Positions 20,095-29,606 of a DNA stretch of 64,000 nucleotides are shown piece by piece. The stretch lies in NCBI RefSeq assembly GCF_011806385.1, contig NZ_JAATOX010000002.1:1-64000 (forward strand), written 5' to 3'. The notes below the pieces were generated by a model that was not told the DNA's origin, did not search any database, and worked only from the letters and a program-made list of their open reading frames with translations. This stretch comes from Phaeobacter sp. HF9A. GTDB taxonomy: Bacteria; Pseudomonadota; Alphaproteobacteria; Rhodobacterales; Rhodobacteraceae. The position numbers were made by a program, and so were the translations under genes. Positions within the stretch are counted from its first letter, which is position 1; the number at the start of each line of letters is the position of its first letter.

Positions 20095-20550
20095 ATGGAC
20101 CTGACCGATCTGATGTTCACGCTGTACCCATACGTGAAGTCGCTCCATATCATGGCGGTGATCAGCTGGATGGCCGGGCTCTTCTATCTGCCCCGTCTGT
20201 TCGTGTATCACGTGGAAGAGGCTCAGAAAGTTGACGCTGTGACGCCGATCTTCCTCACTATGGAGCACAAGCTCCTGAAGGTGATCATGGGCCCAGCGAG
20301 CGTGGTGACCTGGCTGGCAGGGCTGTTCATGGTGTTTACACCGGGGATCGTGGATTGGTCTTACCTCTGGCCCTGGACCAAAGGCGCATCGGTGATCGCA
20401 ATGACATGGTTTCACCATTGGCTGATCTGGCGTCACAAGGACTTCAACGCGGGTCAAAACAGGCTCACAGGGCGCCAGTATCGCATGATGAACGAGGTGC
20501 CGACCTTGCTGATGGTGGTGATCGTGGTCTCGGTGATCTTCAAGTTCTAA
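20095..20550 (+). CDS. hemJ: HemJ, protoporphyrinogen IX oxidase
   Basis: Membrane enzyme oxidising protoporphyrinogen IX to protoporphyrin IX, the step before ferrochelatase. The 151-residue protein has four hydrophobic segments and the family's conserved histidine and arginine residues (SLHIMAVISWMAGLFYLPRLFVYHVE, split over residues 18-43). I use the ATG at 20095 giving MDLTDLMFTLYPYVK; an in-frame start 30 codons upstream falls in the AT-rich origin sequence. Other haem genes in the window are hemW and hemH, both far away. Confidence 0.92.
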   Translation: MDLTDLMFTLYPYVKSLHIMAVISWMAGLFYLPRLFVYHVEEAQKVDAVTPIFLTMEHKLLKVIMGPASVVTWLAGLFMVFTPGIVDWSYLWPWTKGASVIAMTWFHHWLIWRHKDFNAGQNRLTGRQYRMMNEVPTLLMVVIVVSVIFKF

Positions 20551-20558
20551 CGCGGGGT

Positions 20559-20587
20559 TTGACTCGTAAGGCGGAACCGACTACTTA
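20559..20587 (+). promoter_or_regulatory. Possible rho promoter
   Basis: TTGACT is followed after 17 bases by TACTTA, located directly after the hemJ stop and about 90 bases before the rho ATG. The -35 is good and the -10 weak, so this is tentative. Confidence 0.35.
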
Positions 20588-20643
20588 GCGACAAAGCGGT
20601 CCCGTCCGGGAATCCCGCATCTTCCGTATTTTATACTGTGACG

Positions 20644-20661
20644 CCCTCTGTTGGCAGAGGG
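20644..20661 (+). promoter_or_regulatory. Hairpin in the rho leader
   Basis: CCCTCTG and CAGAGGG form a perfect 7-bp stem with a TTGG loop ending 18 bases before the rho start codon. In other bacteria rho expression is autoregulated by attenuation in its leader, so the hairpin may be part of such control or of ribosome-site accessibility. No T tract follows. Confidence 0.5.
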
Positions 20662-20679
20662 AACAAGGGCCATGTGCAT

Positions 20680-21951
20680 ATGACCGAGCAATCTCTCAAT
20701 CTTTCCGATCTCAAGGCGCAAAGCCCCAAATCTCTTCTGTCCCTCGCCGAAGAGTTGGAGATCGAAAACGCCTCCACCATGCGCAAGGGTGAGATGATGT
20801 TCCAGATCCTGCGTGAACGCGCGGATGAGGGCTGGAACATCGGCGGCGACGGGGTGCTCGAAGTGCTCCAGGACGGGTTCGGGTTTCTGCGCTCGCCAGA
20901 GGCCAACTATCTGCCGGGCCCGGATGATATCTATGTGTCGCCCGAGATGATCCGCCAGTGGTCTCTGCGCACCGGTGACACCGTTGAGGGTCAGATCAAG
21001 GCGCCGCTGGAAAATGAGCGCTATTTCGCACTGACCGCAGTGACAAAAATCAACTTCGAAGCGCCGGAAAAAGCCCGTCACAAGATCGCCTTTGACAACC
21101 TGACGCCGCTCTATCCTGACGAGCGTATGAACATGGAGATCCAGGATCCCACCGTGAAGGACCGTTCCGCGCGGGTGATTGATCTGGTCTCTCCGATCGG
21201 CAAAGGCCAGCGGTCACTGATCGTGGCGCCGCCGCGGACCGGCAAGACGGTTCTTCTGCAAAATATTGCCCATTCGATCGAGCGGAACCACCCGGAATGC
21301 TATCTGATCGTTCTGTTGATCGACGAACGCCCGGAAGAGGTGACGGATATGCAGCGCTCGGTAAAGGGCGAAGTTGTTTCCTCCACCTTTGACGAACCCG
21401 CCGCCCGCCACGTTGCGGTTTCGGAAATGGTGATCGAAAAAGCCAAACGTCTGGTAGAGCATAAACGAGATGTTGTGATTCTTCTCGACTCCATCACAAG
21501 ACTTGGTCGCGCCTTCAACACGGTTGTGCCGTCCTCCGGCAAGGTTCTGACCGGTGGTGTGGACGCGAATGCCCTGCAACGCCCCAAGCGTTTCTTTGGT
21601 GCTGCCCGGAATATCGAGGAAGGTGGTTCGCTGACCATCATCGCGACCGCCCTGATTGATACAGGCAGCCGGATGGATGAAGTGATCTTTGAAGAGTTCA
21701 AAGGCACCGGTAACTCGGAAATCGTGCTGGATCGTAAAATCGCAGACAAACGCGTGTTCCCGGCGATCGACATCCTTAAATCCGGCACCCGGAAAGAGGA
21801 TCTTCTGGTCGATAAGGGCGATCTGGCCAAGACCTTTGTTCTGCGGCGTATTCTCAACCCGATGGGCACCACGGATGCGATCGAGTTCCTGTTGTCAAAG
21901 CTCAAACAGACCAAATCGAACGCAGAGTTCTTTGACTCGATGAACACCTAA
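20680..21951 (+). CDS. rho: Transcription termination factor Rho
   Basis: Hexameric RNA helicase that ends transcription at Rho-dependent sites. The 423-residue protein has the N-terminal Rho_N helix bundle (about 8-45), a cold-shock-like RNA-binding domain ([22 protein letters not shown]), Walker [11 protein letters not shown] near residue 183, and the Q/R-loop region with [16 protein letters not shown] use the ATG at 20680; an in-frame start 14 codons upstream would include the leader hairpin. The gene is 129 bases from hemJ and 30 bases before mnmE. Confidence 0.97.
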   Translation: MTEQSLNLSDLKAQSPKSLLSLAEELEIENASTMRKGEMMFQILRERADEGWNIGGDGVLEVLQDGFGFLRSPEANYLPGPDDIYVSPEMIRQWSLRTGDTVEGQIKAPLENERYFALTAVTKINFEAPEKARHKIAFDNLTPLYPDERMNMEIQDPTVKDRSARVIDLVSPIGKGQRSLIVAPPRTGKTVLLQNIAHSIERNHPECYLIVLLIDERPEEVTDMQRSVKGEVVSSTFDEPAARHVAVSEMVIEKAKRLVEHKRDVVILLDSITRLGRAFNTVVPSSGKVLTGGVDANALQRPKRFFGAARNIEEGGSLTIIATALIDTGSRMDEVIFEEFKGTGNSEIVLDRKIADKRVFPAIDILKSGTRKEDLLVDKGDLAKTFVLRRILNPMGTTDAIEFLLSKLKQTKSNAEFFDSMNT

Positions 21952-21981
21952 ACGGGGCAGGGCGGAGAAAGAGGCCATCCC

Positions 21982-23268
21982 ATGGATACGATCTTTGCGT
22001 TGGCCACCGCTCAGGGTAAGGCCGGTGTTGCCGTCATTCGGGTATCTGGCCCGGATGCGATCACGGTCGGCAATAAGCTAACTGGCAACAAACTGCCCGG
22101 GCGCGGCATGACATTTTCAACCCTTCGCGATGCGCAAGGGGAGACCCTGGACAGTGGGATTGTTCTGTCCTTTTCTGCTCCCGATAGCTTTACCGGTGAA
22201 AATATTGTTGAATTTCAAGTACATGGAAGCACCGCCGTTGTTTCCGCCCTGTTAGATGAACTGCAACGTTCAGATCTGGCGCGCTTGGCCGAGCCCGGGG
22301 AGTTCACCCGCCGCGCGTTGGAGAACGGAAAGCTGGACCTGACGCAAGTCGAGGGGCTAGCTGATCTTATCGACGCCGAAACCGAAGCGCAGCGCAAACA
22401 AGCGCAGGTTATTCTGTCTGGAGCGCTTGGACAGCGCGCAGAGGTCTGGCGGCAAGACCTCATTCGTGCGGCCTCTCTAATCGAGGTTACGATCGACTTT
22501 GCAGACGAAGAGGTGCCAGTTGACGTGACCCCGGAAGTTCACGCGCTTCTGTCGTCCGTCCTGGCCGATCTCGAAAGAGAGGCGGCAGGCGTCGGAATTG
22601 CGGAACGGATTCGTCATGGTTTCGAGGTCGCGATCGTGGGGTCGCCAAATGTTGGAAAATCTACGCTTCTCAATGCGTTAGCAGGACGGAAGGCGGCAAT
22701 AACCTCAGAATTTGCCGGTACAACCCGCGACGTTATCGAAGTCAGAATGGACTTGGCTGGGCTGCCTGTCACCCTGTTGGATACGGCGGGTTTGCGGCAG
22801 ACAGATGATCATGTTGAGGGCATTGGAATCGAATTGGCCCGGGAGCGGGCCCGTACCGCCGATATCCGCGTCTTCCTCGTTGAAGCTGATGAGAATCTCG
22901 ACGTTCCCTTCATGGCTGGCGATATTCGTCTTCTGCCAAAAGCAGACCTGCGAGAAGATTCTGATACCGCGATTTCAGGAGTGTCAGGGCAGGGGATCGA
23001 TTCGTTGATTTCACATCTCTCGTCGACGTTGAAGAATCGCTCTATCCATGATGGGATAGCGACACGCGCGCGTCACCGCGAGACGCTCAACCGCGCATGC
23101 GAGAGCTTATCATCCGCAATTGACGTTCTTGGACGAGGGCCAGATCTGTACGAATTGGCAGCCGAAGACATGAGATCGGCTATTCGGTCGTTGGAGCTTC
23201 TCGTCGGACGAATAGACGTTGAAAATCTCTTGGATGAGATTTTCTCCAGTTTTTGCCTAGGAAAATGA
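21982..23268 (+). CDS. mnmE: MnmE, tRNA uridine-5-carboxymethylaminomethyl GTPase
   Basis: Works with MnmG to make cmnm5U at the wobble position of several tRNAs. The 428-residue protein has the N-terminal formyl-THF-binding domain, helical domain, an inserted G domain with Walker [10 protein letters not shown] near residue 220 and DTAG, and the terminal FCLGK motif bearing the catalytic cysteine. The G4 motif appears as PKAD rather than NKxD, so the usual asparagine is replaced. Codon use becomes more AT-rich within this gene. It ends 12 bases before the preferred mnmG start. Confidence 0.95.
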   Translation: MDTIFALATAQGKAGVAVIRVSGPDAITVGNKLTGNKLPGRGMTFSTLRDAQGETLDSGIVLSFSAPDSFTGENIVEFQVHGSTAVVSALLDELQRSDLARLAEPGEFTRRALENGKLDLTQVEGLADLIDAETEAQRKQAQVILSGALGQRAEVWRQDLIRAASLIEVTIDFADEEVPVDVTPEVHALLSSVLADLEREAAGVGIAERIRHGFEVAIVGSPNVGKSTLLNALAGRKAAITSEFAGTTRDVIEVRMDLAGLPVTLLDTAGLRQTDDHVEGIGIELARERARTADIRVFLVEADENLDVPFMAGDIRLLPKADLREDSDTAISGVSGQGIDSLISHLSSTLKNRSIHDGIATRARHRETLNRACESLSSAIDVLGRGPDLYELAAEDMRSAIRSLELLVGRIDVENLLDEIFSSFCLGK

Positions 23269-23272
23269 GGAG

Positions 23273-23288
23273 TGTTTCACGTGAAACA
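23273..23288. promoter_or_regulatory. parS: parS centromere site 1
   Basis: A perfect 16-bp palindrome TGTTTCACGTGAAACA, the consensus binding site for ParB/Spo0J. It covers the spacer after the mnmG ribosome site and the GTG start codon. It is about 3.2-3.6 kb from the proposed oriC and 3.3 kb before parB. Segregation of the origin by ParABS is the expected role. Confidence 0.93.
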
Positions 23289-25155
23289 TTCGCAGTTTGA
23301 TGTAATCGTTGTAGGTGGCGGACACGCCGGCACCGAGGCGGCCCACGCGGCAGCTCGGATGGGGGCAAATACCGCGCTGGTCACCCTGCGCCGCGATGGG
23401 ATCGGTGTGATGTCCTGCAATCCGGCGATCGGGGGCCTTGGAAAAGGCCATCTCGTCCGAGAAATTGACGCTCTGGATGGGATAATGGGTCGCATGGCTG
23501 ATCTTGCTGGCATCCAGTTTCGCCTCCTAAACCGGCGAAAAGGCCCGGCCGTACAAGGCCCTCGAGCGCAGGCAGACCGAGCGATCTATCAACGCGAATC
23601 ACTCCGCGCGACTGAAGAACAGGAAAATCTCACCATCGTTGAAGGCGAGGTGACAGATTTCATCATGACAGATAGCCATACGGTATCTGGAGTGATCTTG
23701 GCAGACGGGCTAACTTTGTCTGCGCAGGCTGTAGTATTGACGTCCGGCACCTTCCTGAACGGAATTATCCATATTGGTGATGTCTCCAGGCCAGGCGGTC
23801 GGATGGGCGATAGGCCGTCGGTAAAGCTGGCTGAACGGCTCGCCGGCTTTGACCTGCCACTGGGCCGATTGAAGACGGGAACCCCGCCGCGCTTGGATGG
23901 AAAGACGATAAACTGGGATATTCTTGATCATCAACCTGGTGACGATGATCCAACGATGTTCTCTTTCCTCAATACCAAACCGAGTGCACGCCAGATTTCT
24001 TGTGGTATCACACATACCAATGAACAAACGCACGAGATCATACGGAGCAACCTCGACCGATCTGCGATGTATGGCGGACATATAGAAGGTATTGGACCTC
24101 GATATTGTCCGTCCATTGAAGATAAGGTCGTCCGATTTGCAGAAAAGACATCGCATCAGATCTTCCTCGAACCAGAAGGTCTGGAGGATGATACGGTTTA
24201 TCCAAACGGCATTTCGACAAGCCTCCCAGAAGACGTTCAACTCGACTATGTGCGTTCGATCGTCGGGCTCGAACATGCGAAAATCCTTCAGCCGGGTTAC
24301 GCGATCGAATACGACTATGTGGACCCAAGGGCACTGAAGCATACGCTAGAATTGCGCTCAGTTGATGGGCTGTTTCTCGCCGGTCAGATTAATGGCACAA
24401 CAGGTTACGAGGAAGCGGCCGCGCAGGGGCTGGTCGCGGGGCTCAATGCGGCTGCGAAAGCCAAGAGACAGGAGGCGATCACATTCAGCCGATCATCCAG
24501 CTATATCGGGGTGATGATTGACGATCTGACAACGCGCGGCGTTACTGAACCATATAGAATGTTCACTTCGAGAGCGGAGTTTCGCTTGTCGCTGAGGGCC
24601 GACAATGCCGACCAGCGACTGACCCCGATGGGTATTGAGATTGGTTGTGTGGGTGAGGAGAGACGAGCTGTCTTTCTGGAAAAAGATCGCAAGTTGGACA
24701 GAGCGAGGACGCAGCTAACTGGGTCCACTTTTACACCCAAAGATCTCGCCGTCGCTGGAATTAAGGTGAATCAAGACGGAAACAAGCGGAACGGCATGGA
24801 TGTCCTGGCATTTCCCGAGACGAGTTTTGAGGACATCCTGCGTCTTCTACCCGACCTCTCTGAAACGTCTCACGATATACGGGAACAATTGATGCGAGAG
24901 TCCCTGTATGCCAATTATATTGATCGACAAAAAAGAGAAGTTGAAGCGATGCAACGTGATGAAATGCACGCGATTCCCGCCGACTTTTCCTACGTGATCG
25001 ATGGGTTGTCGACCGAACTTCAGCAGAAGCTCTCCAAGGCAAAACCCGAGAACATCGCCCAAGCTGCGCGGATTGATGGCATTACCCCCGCGGCACTGGC
25101 GCTCATCCTATCGGTGCTAAAGCGGCGGGTCAGAGAAGGCGCGAAGCAAGCATGA
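23281..25155 (+). CDS. mnmG: MnmG (GidA), tRNA wobble-uridine modification FAD enzyme
   Basis: FAD-dependent partner of MnmE. The protein begins with the dinucleotide-binding motif [15 protein letters not shown] and has the conserved [22 protein letters not shown] block and the C-terminal helical domain that contacts MnmE. I prefer the GTG at 23281 (624 residues) because GAGGAG at 23267-23272 is then 8 bases upstream. A GTG at 23272, used by analogy in many annotations (start reading MFHVKHS), would overlap the ribosome site itself. Either start is tied to the parS palindrome. The stop overlaps rsmG by 4 bases. GC content is visibly lower than in the flanking regions. Confidence 0.95.
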   Translation: MKHSQFDVIVVGGGHAGTEAAHAAARMGANTALVTLRRDGIGVMSCNPAIGGLGKGHLVREIDALDGIMGRMADLAGIQFRLLNRRKGPAVQGPRAQADRAIYQRESLRATEEQENLTIVEGEVTDFIMTDSHTVSGVILADGLTLSAQAVVLTSGTFLNGIIHIGDVSRPGGRMGDRPSVKLAERLAGFDLPLGRLKTGTPPRLDGKTINWDILDHQPGDDDPTMFSFLNTKPSARQISCGITHTNEQTHEIIRSNLDRSAMYGGHIEGIGPRYCPSIEDKVVRFAEKTSHQIFLEPEGLEDDTVYPNGISTSLPEDVQLDYVRSIVGLEHAKILQPGYAIEYDYVDPRALKHTLELRSVDGLFLAGQINGTTGYEEAAAQGLVAGLNAAAKAKRQEAITFSRSSSYIGVMIDDLTTRGVTEPYRMFTSRAEFRLSLRADNADQRLTPMGIEIGCVGEERRAVFLEKDRKLDRARTQLTGSTFTPKDLAVAGIKVNQDGNKRNGMDVLAFPETSFEDILRLLPDLSETSHDIREQLMRESLYANYIDRQKREVEAMQRDEMHAIPADFSYVIDGLSTELQQKLSKAKPENIAQAARIDGITPAALALILSVLKRRVREGAKQA

Positions 25156-25769
25156 GTGTGCTGGCGATTACATCTCGATATGATGTTTCACGTGAAACAC
25201 TCGAGCGTCTTCAGATCTATGTCGCAACACTGGAAAAGTGGAATCCGCGCATTAATCTTGTATCTAAGCGAAGCCTCGAGGATATCTGGACGCGTCATAT
25301 TCTTGACAGTGTCCAGATATATAAGGCCGTCGAGCCTTCACACTCCTGGGTGGATCTCGGAAGCGGGGGAGGGTTGCCGGGAATCGTCGTGGCGATCCTC
25401 GCTGCAGAGGCGTCTCCTGATACGATAGTAACGCTGGTCGAGAGCGATCAAAGAAAGTCCGCATTTCTTCGGAGTGCCGCTCGCGAATGCGGCATCAAGA
25501 TATCGGTCAAGTCAGAGCGAATCGAGAGCATTGATCCTCTTCGTGCCGATGTTCTTTCGGCACGCGCCCTCGCTGATCTCTCGGATCTATTGGCCTATTC
25601 AGAACAGCATCTCGCAAGCGACGGGACTGCGGTGTTTCCGAAAGGGGCAAGCTGGAAAAAAGAAGTGGATAACGCGCGCAAACGTTGGAGCTTTGATTGG
25701 GAAGGTATTACAAGTGTAACTGAGCCAGAGGCTGTCATTCTCAAGATCAGGGGAGTAAAGCGTGCCTGA
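25152..25769 (+). CDS. rsmG: RsmG (GidB), 16S rRNA m7G527 methyltransferase
   Basis: SAM-dependent methyltransferase that modifies G527 in the 530 loop of 16S rRNA; loss gives low-level streptomycin resistance. The 205-residue protein has the early [19 protein letters not shown] block and SAM motif [14 protein letters not shown]. The codons DVSRET (residues 12-17) are formed by a parS palindrome. The start overlaps the mnmG stop and the stop overlaps the parA GTG start, so mnmG-rsmG-parA are translationally linked. Confidence 0.95.
   Translation: MSVLAITSRYDVSRETLERLQIYVATLEKWNPRINLVSKRSLEDIWTRHILDSVQIYKAVEPSHSWVDLGSGGGLPGIVVAILAAEASPDTIVTLVESDQRKSAFLRSAARECGIKISVKSERIESIDPLRADVLSARALADLSDLLAYSEQHLASDGTAVFPKGASWKKEVDNARKRWSFDWEGITSVTEPEAVILKIRGVKRA
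25184..25199. promoter_or_regulatory. parS: parS centromere site 2
   Basis: A second perfect TGTTTCACGTGAAACA palindrome, identical to the copy at the mnmG start and 1,911 bases downstream of it. It is inside the coding sequence of rsmG, read as D-V-S-R-E-T in a different frame from the mnmG copy, which shows that the DNA site rather than the peptide is what is conserved. Confidence 0.93.
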
Positions 25770-26574
25770 ATTTTCCCGTTTTGGAAATCCAAGGATCATC
25801 GCGATCGCCAACCAAAAAGGCGGAGTTGGAAAGACCACGACGGCGATCAATCTCGCTGCCGCGTTGGTAGAAGAGGGGATGCGCGTTCTTCTTGTTGATC
25901 TTGATCCGCAAGGCAATGCCTCGACCGGCCTTGGTATCGACGTAGATCACAGAACGCACACGACCTACGATCTGCTGGTAGAATCCGCAGATCTAAAGGA
26001 TGTTATTCGGCAAACGGAAATGGATGACCTGTGCATCGTTCCGGCAACTGTCGATCTGAGCTCTGCGGATATTGAACTTATCTCCAATGAAAAACGCAGC
26101 TATCTTCTGCACGATGCACTTCGGCAGCCTGCTATGGCGGAGTACGATTGGGACTATATCCTGATTGACTGCCCGCCGTCTTTGAACCTGCTGACAGTGA
26201 ATGCGATGGTCGCGGCGCATTCCGTTCTTATTCCGCTGCAAAGTGAATTTTTTGCGTTGGAAGGTCTCTCTCAACTGATGTTGACGATCAGAGAAGTGCG
26301 GCAGGCGGCGAATCCCGCGCTGAGAATTGAGGGCGTCGTGCTAACGATGTATGATCGACGCAATAACCTGTCGCAGCAGGTCGAACAGGACGCGCGCGAA
26401 AACCTTGGCGATTTGGTCTTCCGCACAAAGATTCCGCGAAATGTCCGCGTGAGCGAGGCGCCATCATATGCCATGTCGGTTTTGAACTATGATACCTCAT
26501 CCCTGGGGGCAAAGGCGTATCGGCAATTGGCAGCAGAGTTGGTTGCAAATCATCAAAAAATTGCGGCAGAATAA
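25762..26574 (+). CDS. parA: ParA chromosome-partitioning ATPase
   Basis: Walker-type ATPase that moves ParB-parS complexes to opposite cell poles. The 270-residue protein has the deviant Walker A KGGVGKTTT at residues 19-27 with the signature lysine, and VDLDPQGNASTG. It lacks an N-terminal DNA-binding extension, typical of chromosomal ParA (Soj). The start is a GTG overlapping the rsmG stop, with GGGGAG upstream. parB follows after 18 bases. Confidence 0.96.
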   Translation: MPEFSRFGNPRIIAIANQKGGVGKTTTAINLAAALVEEGMRVLLVDLDPQGNASTGLGIDVDHRTHTTYDLLVESADLKDVIRQTEMDDLCIVPATVDLSSADIELISNEKRSYLLHDALRQPAMAEYDWDYILIDCPPSLNLLTVNAMVAAHSVLIPLQSEFFALEGLSQLMLTIREVRQAANPALRIEGVVLTMYDRRNNLSQQVEQDARENLGDLVFRTKIPRNVRVSEAPSYAMSVLNYDTSSLGAKAYRQLAAELVANHQKIAAE

Positions 26575-26592
26575 AAAATACGGGGGCAAATA

Positions 26593-27489
26593 ATGGCAGA
26601 TAATAAATCCAAACCGCGCGGGCTTGGCCGTGGATTGTCAGCGTTGATGGCAGATGTGAATGCTGAGCCTGTCAGCACCGAGGCGAGCCGGCTCCCTCGA
26701 AATGCAGAGATCCTGATCCCGATCGAGAAGGTACAAGCGAACCCAGATCAGCCGCGACGGCAGTTTTTGCAAGAAGATCTGGATGATCTGACCGCCTCGA
26801 TTAAAGAGAAGGGCGTGTTGCAGCCTTTGATCGTGCGTCCGCGCGATGGCGGTCAATATGAGATCGTGGCCGGGGAACGCCGCTGGCGCGCGGCACAAGC
26901 CGCCCAGTTGCATGAAGTTCCCGTGCTTATTCGCGAGTATTCCGATGTGGAAATGCTCGAAGTGGCGATTATCGAGAATATTCAGCGCTCTGATCTGAAT
27001 GCGCTGGAGGAGGCGCAAAGCTATAAACAGCTGATGGACAAGTTCGGCCATACGCAGGAGAAAATGGCCGAAGCGCTTGGCAAGAGCCGCAGCCATATCG
27101 CGAACCTGGTGCGGCTGCTGCATCTGCCAAAGGATGTGCAAGAGTTGGTCCTGGACCGGAAGCTGTCGGCCGGACACGCCCGCGCCTTGATCACCTCTGA
27201 CAATGCGTCTGAACTTGCCAAGAAAATCGTCAAGGGTGGCCTGTCTGTGCGCGCGACCGAAGCATTGGTCAAGAAGGATGCTGCGGGACCAAGCACATCC
27301 GCGCCGAGAAAGCAAAAGACCCAGGCTGAGAAGGATGCGGATACAAAGGCGTTGGAGAGTGATCTGTCGGCGATGATCCGCATGAAAGTGTCGATTGATC
27401 ATAAACCGGGAGGGGAATCTGGCGTGCTTACGATTTCCTATGAAACCCTGGATCAACTCGACGATATTTGTAATCTGCTTAGCCGTTAG
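26593..27489 (+). CDS. parB: ParB chromosome-partitioning protein (CTPase)
   Basis: Binds parS and spreads along DNA as a CTP-dependent clamp. The 298-residue protein has the conserved start KPRGLGRGLSALM, the CTP-binding GERRWRAAQ near 94-102, the ENIQRSDLN box, an HTH region KMAEALGKSRSHIANLVRLL, and a C-terminal dimerisation domain. Two cognate parS sites lie upstream. Its stop overlaps the end of the convergent DUF454 gene by 11 bases, so transcription must terminate inside that gene (see terminator at 27587). Confidence 0.96.
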   Translation: MADNKSKPRGLGRGLSALMADVNAEPVSTEASRLPRNAEILIPIEKVQANPDQPRRQFLQEDLDDLTASIKEKGVLQPLIVRPRDGGQYEIVAGERRWRAAQAAQLHEVPVLIREYSDVEMLEVAIIENIQRSDLNALEEAQSYKQLMDKFGHTQEKMAEALGKSRSHIANLVRLLHLPKDVQELVLDRKLSAGHARALITSDNASELAKKIVKGGLSVRATEALVKKDAAGPSTSAPRKQKTQAEKDADTKALESDLSAMIRMKVSIDHKPGGESGVLTISYETLDQLDDICNLLSR

Positions 27490-27832
27490 GGCGCGACCAG
27501 ATAAATATCATGACCCCACCCAATGTGATCGCTTGGATAAGCAAGACATGGATGGGGAGCTTTAGGATAAGCGACAGTAAAAAGACGGCGGCAACGGAAA
27601 CGGTTGCCGCCTTTTTTGCGCTTGGCCGGATGGCGCCGTGTTCGTTCCAGTCAACGATTGCGGGGCCAAAGGTCCTGTGGGATAGCAACCAAGCGTGAAG
27701 TCGTTCCGAAGAGCGCGCGAAGAAAAATGCGGCCAACAGCAGGAAGGGAACCGTGGGAAGGAGGGGAAGGGCGATTCCTATCAATGCAAAAAGAACGCTG
27801 AGCAAGCCGAGGCAAAGATAGAGAAACTTCAT
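27479..27832 (-). CDS. DUF454 (YbaN-like) small membrane protein
   Basis: A 117-residue inner-membrane protein with three hydrophobic segments. The family signature is the block LPLLPTVPFLLLAAFFFARSS; E. coli YbaN is the best-known member and has no assigned function. It begins 3 bases after hemW, so it is last in rph-rdgB-hemW-DUF454. Its 3' end overlaps parB, and the parAB terminator lies antisense within its coding sequence. Confidence 0.88.
   Translation of the reverse strand: MKFLYLCLGLLSVLFALIGIALPLLPTVPFLLLAAFFFARSSERLHAWLLSHRTFGPAIVDWNEHGAIRPSAKKAATVSVAAVFLLSLILKLPIHVLLIQAITLGGVMIFIWSRPNG
27587..27617 (+). terminator. parAB terminator, inside the opposite-strand DUF454 gene
   Basis: GGCGGCAAC pairs with GTTGCCGCC around GGAAACG and is followed by six T on the plus strand. 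It lies about 98 bases beyond the parB stop, within the coding region of the convergent gene. Confidence 0.8.
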
Positions 27833-27835
27833 TTT

Positions 27836-28999
27836 TCAATCCGTCAGAAGGTCTCGCAGAACCGCATTTAGAACAGCGCGCCCTGCGGAGGTAGCGCGAA
27901 GACGGTTGCAGTCCAGCGTTATCATGCCGATCTCTTGCAGCTCTTGCAGCTCTTGGAGCTTCTTGGCGGATAGCGGCGCACCCGCAAGTGTTGCATGGCG
28001 ATCCATATCCAACCCCTCATGTAGACGCATTCCCATCATGAGGTGTTCGACGACCTGATCCTCCATAGACAGGAGCTCTCGTGTCGGGGTGCCGTCTCCC
28101 TTCTTGACGGCGTTCAGCCATGCACCAGGCGCGGTTGGTGTCTCGGTCGCGTAGCGTTGACCGGCAATCGTCAAACGTCCATGCGCGCCGGGGCCGATTC
28201 CGACATAATCGCCATATCGCCAATAGATCTGGTTATGTCGGCTTTCGGCGCCGGGGATCGCGTGATTGGAAATCTCATAGCCGGGCAGGCCGTGGGCGGC
28301 GCAGATGTCTTGCGTTGCGAGATACATATCCGCCGCCGTGTCATCCGTGGGCAGGTCGCGCAGCTTGCCACGAGCATAGCGATCACCAAAGGCGGTGCCG
28401 GTTTCGATCGTCAACTGATAGAGCGACAGATGGTCGATTGCCATGTTGAGCGCCTCTGACAGTTCGGCCTGCCAGGCGTCTAGGGTTTGTCCCTGGCGGG
28501 CATAGATCAGGTCGAAACTCACGCGGTCAAAGCAATGGCGTGCGATGTCAAAAGCCTTGCGCGCTTCCTCGACCGAGTGAATTCGGCCAAGGCGGCGCAG
28601 ATCCTCGTTGTTCAGCGCCTGAATGCCCATGGAGATCCGATTTACGCCTGCATCACGGTAGCCAGCAAAGCGTCCGGCCTCGACCGATCCGGGATTGGCC
28701 TCCAGCGAGATTTCAATGTCATTGGCAAAGGGCCAGATATCCTGGGCAGTCTCGATCACGGCGGCGACGGTGTCCGGGTGCATCAGGGAAGGGGTGCCGC
28801 CGCCGAAGAAGATACTGTTGAGCAGACGGTTTGGCAGCAGCGCGCCCATACGGCGGAGTTCGGTCTGATAGGCGGTCACCCAGGCTGACTGATCAATCTG
28901 GGAAACCACATGGCTGTTGAAATCGCAGTAGGGGCATTTGGCCTGACAAAACGGCCAATGCACGTAGAGCCCAAAGCCCCCGTTGCGCCAATCATCCAC
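27836..28999 (-). CDS. hemW: HemW, heme chaperone (radical SAM)
   Basis: HemW delivers haem to acceptor proteins and was formerly mistaken for oxygen-independent coproporphyrinogen oxidase. I start at the GTG at 28999, where GTGGATGA overlaps the rdgB stop, giving 387 residues. The 4Fe-4S motif is C18-x3-C22-x2-C25 in FCQAKCPYCDFN, without the extra cysteine seen in HemN, which favours HemW. The frame remains open 44 codons further upstream within rdgB, and that extension is rejected. Confidence 0.92.
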   Translation of the reverse strand: MDDWRNGGFGLYVHWPFCQAKCPYCDFNSHVVSQIDQSAWVTAYQTELRRMGALLPNRLLNSIFFGGGTPSLMHPDTVAAVIETAQDIWPFANDIEISLEANPGSVEAGRFAGYRDAGVNRISMGIQALNNEDLRRLGRIHSVEEARKAFDIARHCFDRVSFDLIYARQGQTLDAWQAELSEALNMAIDHLSLYQLTIETGTAFGDRYARGKLRDLPTDDTAADMYLATQDICAAHGLPGYEISNHAIPGAESRHNQIYWRYGDYVGIGPGAHGRLTIAGQRYATETPTAPGAWLNAVKKGDGTPTRELLSMEDQVVEHLMMGMRLHEGLDMDRHATLAGAPLSAKKLQELQELQEIGMITLDCNRLRATSAGRAVLNAVLRDLLTD

Positions 29000-29606
29000 C
29001 GAAACAGCTCTGCACAAATTGCGCCAGCGCACGGCCACGGTGGCTGATCCGGTTTTTCTCCGACTTGTCCATCTCGGCGCAGGTGATGTCATAGCCGTCG
29101 GGCATGAACATCGGGTCATAGCCAAAGCCATGTTCGCCGCGGATGGGCCAGACCAGAGTGCCGGGCATCACGCCCTCAAAGATCTCGTCATGGCCGTCGG
29201 GCCAGGCGAGAACAAGGGTGCAGCGGAACTGTGCCGTGCGGGGGGCGTCGGGACCTTTTGCGGTAATTTCATCATTGGCGCGGGTCATCGCCATCATGAA
29301 ATCACGGCCATTGCCGGTTTCGGCCCAATCGGCGGTATAGACACCGGGAGCCCCGTCAAGCGCGTCGATGGTGATGCCGCTGTCATCGGACAGGGCGGGC
29401 AGGCCGGTTGCCTTGGCTGCGGCATGGGCCTTGATCCGTGCGTTGCCGACAAAGGTGTCTTCGGTCTCTTCCGGCTCGGGCAGCTCCATCGCGGCGGCAC
29501 CAACGACCTTGACGCCAAAGGGGGCGAGGATCTCTGTGATCTCGCCCAGCTTGCCTTTGTTATGGGTGGCGACCAGCAATGTGTCGCCGTCGAATTTGCG
29601 GGTCAT
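28992..29606 (-). CDS. rdgB: RdgB/HAM1 non-canonical purine NTP pyrophosphatase
   Basis: Removes dITP, XTP and similar damaged purine nucleotides from the pool. The 204-residue protein shows the N-terminal [14 protein letters not shown] motif, [16 protein letters not shown], and the late SHRGRAL block characteristic of the family. It overlaps rph by 4 bases and hemW by 8 bases. The rph-rdgB pairing is widespread in bacteria. Confidence 0.95.
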   Translation of the reverse strand: MTRKFDGDTLLVATHNKGKLGEITEILAPFGVKVVGAAAMELPEPEETEDTFVGNARIKAHAAAKATGLPALSDDSGITIDALDGAPGVYTADWAETGNGRDFMMAMTRANDEITAKGPDAPRTAQFRCTLVLAWPDGHDEIFEGVMPGTLVWPIRGEHGFGYDPMFMPDGYDITCAEMDKSEKNRISHRGRALAQFVQSCFGG

